Translations under genes and position numbers: made by a program
From: Chromatiales bacterium
GTDB taxonomy: Bacteria; Pseudomonadota; Gammaproteobacteria; CAMYNG01
Reading direction: 5' to 3'
Assembly (NCBI GenBank): GCA_026990045.1
Contig: JALSIK010000348.1
Coordinates: 1-11,545, forward strand
DNA length: 11,545 bases
Notes under the pieces: model-generated
The model's input: the letters and a program-made list of their open reading frames with translations, nothing else
The model's database searches: none
Told to the model about the DNA's origin: nothing
Shown: positions 7,341 through 11,545 of the stretch, piece by piece
Numbering within the stretch: the stretch's first letter is position 1
Layout: each line of letters begins with the position of its first letter

Positions 7341-7397
7341 GACTGCGGTTCGCCTGCGGGCCTTGCGGCCGGTGAAACCCCTTGAATACCCATGATG

Positions 7398-7403
7398 ATT
7401 ATA
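7398..7403 (-). promoter_or_regulatory. Candidate -10 hexamer (TATAAT) upstream of hemN
   Basis: The minus strand carries a perfect TATAAT in the gap before hemN, in a locally AT-rich patch. The expected transcription start is near 7391, about 50 nt before the hemN ATG at 7340. No recognisable -35 lies 16-18 nt upstream and no FNR box was found at the matching distance, so it may be weak or dependent on another factor. Confidence 0.4.
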
Positions 7404-7436
7404 TGACATCTGTGGAGGCGATACCGGTCGGGTGCC

Positions 7437-7898
7437 TCATTCCCGGATGCGCATGCGGTCGAAAATGGCTTCCAGGTCCGCCGCCCAGCGCCGGAACACC
7501 GGTGCCAGGTCCGGGGCGGGGTAGAACTCGGCCAGCACCGCCGGGTTGATGGTCACCACCAGGGTCTGGCTGCCCTCCGCGAAGATGGCGATCTTCAGCG
7601 GCAGGTAGGCGGCCAGCGCCGGGTGGCGTCGCACCAGATCGCGGACCTCCTCGTGCCGGCCCAGGAAGACGATGCGGTACTTGTCGGTCTTGAACCCGCT
7701 CTTGGTCAGGCCGATGTCCACCCGCTGCACGCGGGCCACGGTGTAGCCACGAGCACGGATGGCCTCCTGCAGGGTGAGCATGGCCTCGGGGAAGGCCTGG
7801 GCGGAGCGGGCCATGAAGAGTTCATCGGCATGGGCCGCCGGGGCCGCCGCGAGGACGGCCGCGAGCAGCCACCAGGCCGGGCGGCGGGCGGTCTTCAC
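7437..7898 (-). CDS. Secreted DUF302 domain protein
   Basis: This small protein (153 aa) has an N-terminal signal peptide (MKTARRPAWWLLAAVLAAAPAAHA, cleavage likely near residue 24), so it should act in the periplasm. The remainder is one DUF302 domain: a predicted alpha/beta fold with FPEAMLTLQEAIRARGYTVARVQRVDIGL, a central YRIVFLGRHEEV, and a LPLKIAIFAEGSQTLVVTINP core. The DUF302 fold has no established reaction, and the mature protein has no cysteine, so metal or heme binding through cysteine is not expected. The start codon is GTG (7896-7898) with GAGGAGG 7 nt upstream. It overlaps the stop of the cytochrome gene by 4 nt (GTGA), a sign of translational coupling. Because that cytochrome carries its own DUF302 domain, the two products may interact or share a ligand; this is inference. 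Confidence 0.85.
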   Translation of the reverse strand: MKTARRPAWWLLAAVLAAAPAAHADELFMARSAQAFPEAMLTLQEAIRARGYTVARVQRVDIGLTKSGFKTDKYRIVFLGRHEEVRDLVRRHPALAAYLPLKIAIFAEGSQTLVVTINPAVLAEFYPAPDLAPVFRRWAADLEAIFDRMRIRE

Positions 7899-8938
7899 AG
7901 CGTGGCCTCCTCGAGGATGTCGGTATAGATCCTGGCCATTTCTTCACAGGCCTGGTCGAGCTCGGAGTTGTTGAACAGCCGGCTCAGCTTGGTGGGGTTG
8001 ACGGCCAGCAGGCGCACCTTGTCGCCGTCCTCGACCACGGTGACCCGGCAGGGCAGGAACATGCCCACCCGCGGGTCGATGGCCATGGCCTGGTAGAGGA
8101 AATTGAAGTTGCAGAAATAGACGATGGTGCGCCGCCGGTCTTCCTGGCCCGGCGGGGCCAGGCCCTGGTCCAGGGGCTGGACCCGGATGAGGCGGAAGTT
8201 GGCGCCGACCACGGCGCGCTTGACCGCCTCCACCACCTCGTCGAAGGGGCGGTCGGTCTCCGCCGTGAGCAGCGGCGGATCGTCGGCGGGGAATTCGTTG
8301 CGGGGCAGGGGATCGCGGGCGAAGCTGCGGACGAAGGCCACGATGTCGTCGATGTCCTGCTCGGTCAAGCCCCGCTCGAGGAAGGACACCATGGGCGTGC
8401 CCTTGCGCCCGCGCATGAGGGTCTGCTTGATCATCCGGTCGGTGGCCGCGGCGAGGAAACCGCGGTTGTTGAGGGCCGGCGCGATGATGGGCAGCTCGCG
8501 CGGCCGGGAGAAGGTGACCCCGGTGCCGTGTCCGCCTTGGCCGTGGTCGCCGTGGCAGCCGGCGCAATGCTCGCGGTAGAGCCGGGCCCCCCGCTTGGCG
8601 TCGCCCTCGACGGGAGTGGGATCGTGGGCCGGGCGCGGGCCCTCGTGCCAGGAGCGCACGTGTTCCACGATGGCCCGGACCTCCTCGTCGCTGAGGCGGG
8701 TGAAGGCCGGCATGACCCGGCCGGGACGGCCGTGGCGAATGGTGCGGATGAAATACTCGTCGGTGGCGGTATGCTGGAAGTCGGGCAGGGCCAGCGGTAC
8801 GCCCACCCCGCCGTAGCCGTTGTCGCCGTGGCAGGCGGCGCAGTGGCGCAGGTAGAGTTCCCGCCCGTCCGGTGCCGCAGCCGTGGCCGGGCCGGCCAGA
8901 ATCAACAGAACGAACGTCAGGCAGAGGTGGCGGTGCAT
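7895..8938 (-). CDS. Diheme cytochrome c with C-terminal DUF302 domain
   Basis: This is a periplasmic electron carrier of 347 residues from the chosen start. A signal peptide (MHRHLCLTFVLLILAGPATAA) leads into two class-I cytochrome c domains: CAACH at 33-37 with candidate axial M76 in RVMPAF, and CAGCH at 125-129 with candidate M183 in TPMVSF. A DUF302 domain follows at about 225-340, including FCNFNFLYQAMAIDPRVGMFLPCRVTVVEDGDKVRLLAVNP with two cysteines. Upstream ATGs at 8986 and 8977 exist, but the predicted transcription start (about 8988) almost coincides with the first, and the 8938 start gives a clean signal peptide. Placing a DUF302 domain on a diheme cytochrome, followed by a free DUF302 gene, suggests the domain works with redox chemistry. 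The electron donor and acceptor are unknown. Low-oxygen induction through the FNR-like promoter is inferred. Confidence 0.9.
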   Translation of the reverse strand: MHRHLCLTFVLLILAGPATAAAPDGRELYLRHCAACHGDNGYGGVGVPLALPDFQHTATDEYFIRTIRHGRPGRVMPAFTRLSDEEVRAIVEHVRSWHEGPRPAHDPTPVEGDAKRGARLYREHCAGCHGDHGQGGHGTGVTFSRPRELPIIAPALNNRGFLAAATDRMIKQTLMRGRKGTPMVSFLERGLTEQDIDDIVAFVRSFARDPLPRNEFPADDPPLLTAETDRPFDEVVEAVKRAVVGANFRLIRVQPLDQGLAPPGQEDRRRTIVYFCNFNFLYQAMAIDPRVGMFLPCRVTVVEDGDKVRLLAVNPTKLSRLFNNSELDQACEEMARIYTDILEEATL

Positions 8939-8994
8939 GGAAATCCCGTTACGGCTCCGGGGGTTGCGGCGTTTCATGGCCTCCATGGCCGGGT

Positions 8995-9000
8995 ATCATA
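8995..9000 (-). promoter_or_regulatory. Predicted -10 hexamer (TATGAT) of the cytochrome operon
   Basis: The minus strand reads TATGAT with its upstream edge 28.5 nt from the centre of the FNR-like site at 9022-9035. Hexamer and spacing are identical to those of the kinase-nrdJ promoter. The expected transcription start is about 8988, some 50 nt before the cytochrome ATG at 8938. Confidence 0.65.
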
Positions 9001-9021
9001 CGCGGACGTGTGGATCGCCCT

Positions 9022-9035
9022 TTGACATGGATCAA
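9022..9035. promoter_or_regulatory. FNR box between the cytochrome operon and nfi
   Basis: TTGACATGGATCAA matches nine of the ten defined bases of TTGAT-N4-ATCAA; read on the minus strand it is TTGATCCATGTCAA. Its centre lies at about -40.5 relative to the predicted cytochrome start, as expected for FNR-activated class II promoters. On the other side it ends 5 nt before the GTG of endonuclease V, so a bound regulator would cover that gene's translation start region and could influence it. Confidence 0.75.
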
Positions 9036-9040
9036 CGCCC

Positions 9041-9760
9041 GTGACCGCCCGCCGCTGCCCGGCCCTGGCCGCCGTTCCCCCGCCCGACCAGTGGCACCGC
9101 CTGACGCCGGCACAGGCGCGGGCCATCCAGGACCGGCTGCGGGACTGCGTGGTGACCGGGGACGCCCTGGGCCCGGTGCGGCGGGTGGCGGGCGTGGACG
9201 TGGGTTTTCCCCGCGGGCGCGGCACGGCGCGGGCGGCGGTGGCGGTGCTGGGATTTCCCGGCCTGGAGCCGCTGGAGACGGCGGTGGCGGAGCGGGCGGC
9301 GGGGTTTCCCTACGTGCCGGGACTGCTGTCCTTCCGCGAGATCCCGGCCGCGGTGGCGGCCCTGGGGCGCCTGGAGCGGCAGCCCGACCTGCTGCTGTGC
9401 GACGGGCAGGGCCTGGCCCATCCGCGCCGCTTCGGCCTGGCCTGCCACCTGGGCGTGCTGCTAGACCTTCCTGCCATCGGCGTGGCCAAGTCGCGCCTGC
9501 TGGGTGAGCACGATCCGGTGCCCGACCGCAAGGGGGCCTGGGTGCCGCTCTATGACGGTGGCGAGGTGGTGGGGGCGGTGCTGCGCACCCGGGCGGGCGT
9601 GCGGCCGCTCTACGTCTCCATCGGCCACCGGGTGAGCCTGGGTACGGCCGTGGACCATGTCATGGCCTGCGTGACCCGCTACCGCCTGCCCGAAACCACG
9701 CGCCGGGCCGACCACCTGGCCTCCCGGCGGGCGCGGGGCGGGGGGTCTCAGCCGGCCTGA
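9041..9760 (+). CDS. nfi: Endonuclease V (deoxyinosine 3' endonuclease)
   Basis: The enzyme (239 aa; E. coli 223) cleaves DNA near deaminated bases such as hypoxanthine and starts their repair. Matching motifs: GVDVGF with catalytic D53; YVPGLLSFRE (91-100), where YVPG corresponds to the strand-separating wedge and E100 to a catalytic acid; DGQGLAHPRRFGLACHLG with D121 and H127 (E. coli D110 and H116); IGVAKSRL with K150; and ISIGHRVSL-like VSIGHRVSL (192-200). The GTG at 9041 is the only usable start, because an in-frame TGA lies at 9023-9025; no clear ribosome binding site precedes it. The first 20 residues are poorly conserved, so a later start is possible. Its 3' end overlaps the convergent chemoreceptor gene by 13 nt. 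The FNR box just upstream suggests oxygen-linked control, plausible because nitrate respiration generates deaminating nitrosative damage. Confidence 0.93.
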   Translation: MTARRCPALAAVPPPDQWHRLTPAQARAIQDRLRDCVVTGDALGPVRRVAGVDVGFPRGRGTARAAVAVLGFPGLEPLETAVAERAAGFPYVPGLLSFREIPAAVAALGRLERQPDLLLCDGQGLAHPRRFGLACHLGVLLDLPAIGVAKSRLLGEHDPVPDRKGAWVPLYDGGEVVGAVLRTRAGVRPLYVSIGHRVSLGTAVDHVMACVTRYRLPETTRRADHLASRRARGGGSQPA

Positions 9761-11262
9761 CGTTCGGCCTCGTCCAGCAGCGCGACGATGCGCGACGAGA
9801 TCTCGGCCACCTGCCGGTAGGCCTCCTCGGCTTCCTGCACCCGGCCGTTCTTCTTCAGGTCGAGGATCACGCGGATGAGCTCGTGCAACTCCTCGTGGGG
9901 TTTTTCCACCTCCCGCATGGCCGGGAGGTGACCGTACTGCTGCAGACCTTCACTGTAGTACCACTTGCCGAACTTGCAGTGCCGGTGCGAGACGGCCTCG
10001 GCCTCGGTGATGGATTCCTGGCCGTCGAGAAAGGCCCGCAGGCGTGTCTTCCAGTTGAGGTGGGCCGCCTTGGCCGCGGACAGGTCCAGGCCGCCGCGGT
10101 GGTCGGACAAGGTGGCCTGGATCCGCTCGGCGTTGCCCGCCAGGCGCATGGCGATCTCGCGGCCGGTGCGGGCATCGTCGGTGCTGGTGGCGGCCAGCTC
10201 GCTGATGTGCACGACGTTACGGTTGATGTCCTCCGCCACCTGGGACTGTTCCTCGGCGGCGGTGGCGATCTGGGTGTTCATGCCGGTGATGGCATCCACC
10301 GCCTGCTGGATGGATTCCAGCGCCGCCACCGTCTCGCGCATCTTTTCCGAGCCGGTGCTGCCGCGCTGGGAGGCGGCGTTGATCACGGCCACGCTCCCGG
10401 CCACGCCTTCCTGCACGCGGGAGATCATCTGTTCGATCTCCTGGGTCGAGGAGTGGGTGCGCGAGGCCAGGGTGCGCACCTCGTCCGCCACCACGGCGAA
10501 GCCGCGGCCCTGCTCGCCGGCGCGGGCGGCCTCGATGGCGGCATTGAGGGCCAGCAGGTTGGTCTGCTCGGCGATGTTCTTGATCACGTCCAGCACCGCG
10601 CCGATGTTGCCGCTTTCTTCCTCCAGCCGGTGGATGACCTCCGCCGCCTGCTCCAGGTCCTTCACCAGCTGCTGGATCTCGTCGCGGGTGCCGGCGGCGA
10701 TGGCCATGCCGTGGCCGGCTGCCTCCTGGGCCTGGCGCGCGGCCTCGGCCGCCTCGCCGGTGAGCCGGGCCACCTCGGAGACGGTGGTGCTCATCTCGTT
10801 CATGGCGGTGGCCACCTGGTCGGTGTCGCGCTGTTGCTCGAACACGTTGCGCTCGATGCGTTCGGCACTGTCGGACATCTCGGCCGAGATGGCCGACAGC
10901 TCGGTGACCAGGGACTGCTGGGTGCGCAGCAGGTCCCGGTGGCGCCGGCCCAGGGCGGCGACGGCGTCGGCCAGCCGCCCGGCCAGCCCGCGGTACCGGG
11001 CCAGTTCGCTCTCCCGCGCCTCGCCCCGGGCCAGGGCCTCCACCAGCCCGGCGAGGCGGGTGAATCCCCGCTGGTGCCAGGCGGCAAGCAGGACGCCGCC
11101 GGCCGCGGCCCAGGCCAGCCCCGCCGCCGCGGCGGCGGCGGCGAGGGCAGGGAGCGACAGGGTGGTTTCCCGGCACAGGAAGACAGCACTGAGGGCGGCG
11201 GGCACGGCGCAGGCCGCCGTCACCAGCGCCAGGCGGAAACGGGCGTTGGACAGCCAGTGCAT
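9748..11262 (-). CDS. Methyl-accepting chemotaxis protein with C-terminal CZB zinc-binding domain
   Basis: This membrane-anchored chemoreceptor has 504 residues from the chosen start. Two closely spaced hydrophobic segments (about 9-29 and 38-62) leave almost no periplasmic loop, so there is no classical external ligand domain. A long coiled-coil signalling domain carries the conserved hairpin tip near 229-270 (EQTNLLALNAAIEAARAGEQGRGFAVVADEVRTLASRTHSSTQEIEQM), which contacts CheA/CheW. The C-terminal CZB domain has H401 (HLNWK), C429 in HCKFGKWY, and H456 and H460 (HEELH), the usual zinc ligands; such domains are implicated in sensing zinc or reactive chlorine/oxygen species. The ATG at 11262 was preferred over 11307 because AAGGAGG lies just upstream and the protein begins MHWLSNARFRLALV, a good membrane entry. 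A sigma-28-type promoter lies at 11337-11363. No other che genes are in the window. A run of eight alanines (codons near 11120-11140) lies around the second membrane segment. Confidence 0.95.
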   Translation of the reverse strand: MHWLSNARFRLALVTAACAVPAALSAVFLCRETTLSLPALAAAAAAAGLAWAAAGGVLLAAWHQRGFTRLAGLVEALARGEARESELARYRGLAGRLADAVAALGRRHRDLLRTQQSLVTELSAISAEMSDSAERIERNVFEQQRDTDQVATAMNEMSTTVSEVARLTGEAAEAARQAQEAAGHGMAIAAGTRDEIQQLVKDLEQAAEVIHRLEEESGNIGAVLDVIKNIAEQTNLLALNAAIEAARAGEQGRGFAVVADEVRTLASRTHSSTQEIEQMISRVQEGVAGSVAVINAASQRGSTGSEKMRETVAALESIQQAVDAITGMNTQIATAAEEQSQVAEDINRNVVHISELAATSTDDARTGREIAMRLAGNAERIQATLSDHRGGLDLSAAKAAHLNWKTRLRAFLDGQESITEAEAVSHRHCKFGKWYYSEGLQQYGHLPAMREVEKPHEELHELIRVILDLKKNGRVQEAEEAYRQVAEISSRIVALLDEAERQAG

Positions 11263-11303
11263 GGTTCTTGTTCCTCCTTCGGACGTGCGGGTATCCGGCG
11301 CGC

Positions 11304-11322
11304 CCATGCGGCGAGCGCATGG
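11304..11322 (-). repeat. Inverted repeat in the predicted chemoreceptor leader
   Basis: CCATGCG (11304-11310) and CGCATGG (11316-11322) are perfect 7-bp arms around a 5-nt loop. Given the sigma-28 promoter just upstream, the hairpin would sit at the very 5' end of the chemoreceptor transcript. It could instead form part of the end of the preceding MerR-family transcript, but no T-tract follows. Confidence 0.4.
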
Positions 11323-11336
11323 AGTGTCCTGGGAGG

Positions 11337-11363
11337 CTATCGGCCCGTTCCGGCAGAACTTGA
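11337..11363 (-). promoter_or_regulatory. Sigma-28 (FliA) flagellar-class promoter for the chemoreceptor
   Basis: On the minus strand TCAAGTTC (11356-11363) is followed by exactly 11 nt and then GCCGATAG (11337-11344). The consensus is TAAAGTTT-N11-GCCGATAA, so 6 of 8 and 7 of 8 bases match with ideal spacing. Expected transcription starts near 11330, about 65 nt before the chemoreceptor ATG. The location directly upstream of a chemotaxis gene makes a chance match unlikely. Confidence 0.75.
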
Positions 11364-11396
11364 ACCGAAATGCACCAGGATGGTGCCGGGCCGGGT

Positions 11397-11545
11397 TCAG
11401 GGGGACGGCTCGCCGCTGCCGGAGATGCTCTCGATGATGGGGCAGCCGCCGCTGCCGTCACCCTCCCGGCAGCAGGTGATGAGCCGGTCCAGGGTGGCCT
11501 GCAGGGCCTGGAGGTCGCGGATCTGTGCCGCGATCCGGGTGCGCT
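11397..11545 (-). CDS. MerR-family metal-responsive regulator, C-terminal fragment (ZntR-like)
   Basis: The minus-strand frame runs in from the right edge and stops at TGA (11397-11399). The readable part is RTRIAAQIRDLQALQATLDRLITC followed by CREGDGSGGCPIIESISGSGEPSP. A dimerisation coiled coil leads into a metal-binding loop of the form C-C-x8-C, followed by PII. The same C-C-x8-C spacing occurs at the end of E. coli ZntR, where the cysteines bind zinc; related lead and cadmium regulators have similar tails. The DNA-binding domain lies outside the window, so the metal and the target gene cannot be stated. It is on the same strand as the chemoreceptor but is separated from it by a sigma-28 promoter, so the two are probably independent. 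Confidence 0.75.
   Translation of the reverse strand, partial: RTRIAAQIRDLQALQATLDRLITCCREGDGSGGCPIIESISGSGEPSP

Noticed and set aside
5982..7385. Long open frame on the plus strand opposite hemN
   Set aside because: It runs antisense to a full-length, motif-complete HemN, and its translation is repetitive and Val/Gln/His-rich with no family resemblance.
7381..7440. Possible FNR box just upstream of hemN (TTGAATACCCATGA)
   Set aside because: Only one half-site resembles TTGAT and the second half does not match ATCAA. Nothing lies at the distance from the TATAAT seen at the other two promoters.
9965..11437. Long open frame on the plus strand opposite the chemoreceptor
   Set aside because: It is a Ser/Ala/Arg-rich antisense frame of a well-defined chemoreceptor, and it runs through that gene's promoter region without features of its own.
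1..11545. Mobile elements, CRISPR arrays, tRNA or rRNA genes
   Set aside because: No transposase or integrase frame, no regularly spaced repeats, no terminal inverted repeats and no cloverleaf or rRNA-like stretch were noticed. Base composition looks uniform by eye.

Overview
The window reads as chromosomal DNA from a high-GC, probably gammaproteobacterial, facultatively anaerobic and motile bacterium. The pointers are an FNR-type Fe-S regulator with the E. coli cysteine pattern, an E. coli-like HemN, a B12-dependent (class II) ribonucleotide reductase, a diheme cytochrome c, and a chemoreceptor behind a flagellar-type promoter. A genus cannot be named from the sequence alone. Coding density is high. 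There are no rRNA, tRNA, insertion-sequence, phage or CRISPR signals, and the longest non-coding gap is 256 bp.

Layout. 51-845 (+) encodes a stand-alone response regulator with two receiver domains, convergent with a three-gene minus-strand operon at 4814-877. That operon encodes a fused aminoglycoside-phosphotransferase-like/P-loop kinase, a 'host attachment' family protein and class II ribonucleotide reductase. Divergent from it is fnr (5071-5826, +). Convergent with fnr is a second minus-strand group at 8938-5949: a diheme cytochrome c fused to a DUF302 domain, a secreted DUF302 protein overlapping it by 4 nt, and hemN. Divergent from the cytochrome is endonuclease V (nfi, 9041-9760, +). 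A CZB-domain chemoreceptor (11262-9748, -) converges on nfi. The right edge holds the C-terminal end of a ZntR-like MerR regulator (-).

How it fits together. The central regulator is an oxygen-sensing FNR with all four cluster cysteines and the E-x-x-S-R recognition helix. Two FNR-box-like sites lie in the window, at 4902-4915 and 9022-9035. Each sits upstream of a TATGAT -10 hexamer on the minus strand at exactly the same distance (box centre 28.5 nt from the edge of the hexamer). This is close to the classic FNR-activated (class II) promoter geometry. The inferred targets are the class II reductase operon and the cytochrome-DUF302-hemN group, so the middle of the window looks like a compact low-oxygen module: an oxygen-independent dNTP supply, oxygen-independent heme synthesis and a periplasmic cytochrome beside their regulator. 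The second box ends 5 nt before the endonuclease V start, which suggests that repair gene may respond to the same signal.

The least described part is the diheme cytochrome-DUF302 fusion paired with a second, free DUF302 protein. Separately, the chemoreceptor has a well-matched sigma-28 promoter (TCAAGTTC, 11-nt spacer, GCCGATAG). No intrinsic terminator with a T-tract was found in any intergenic gap.
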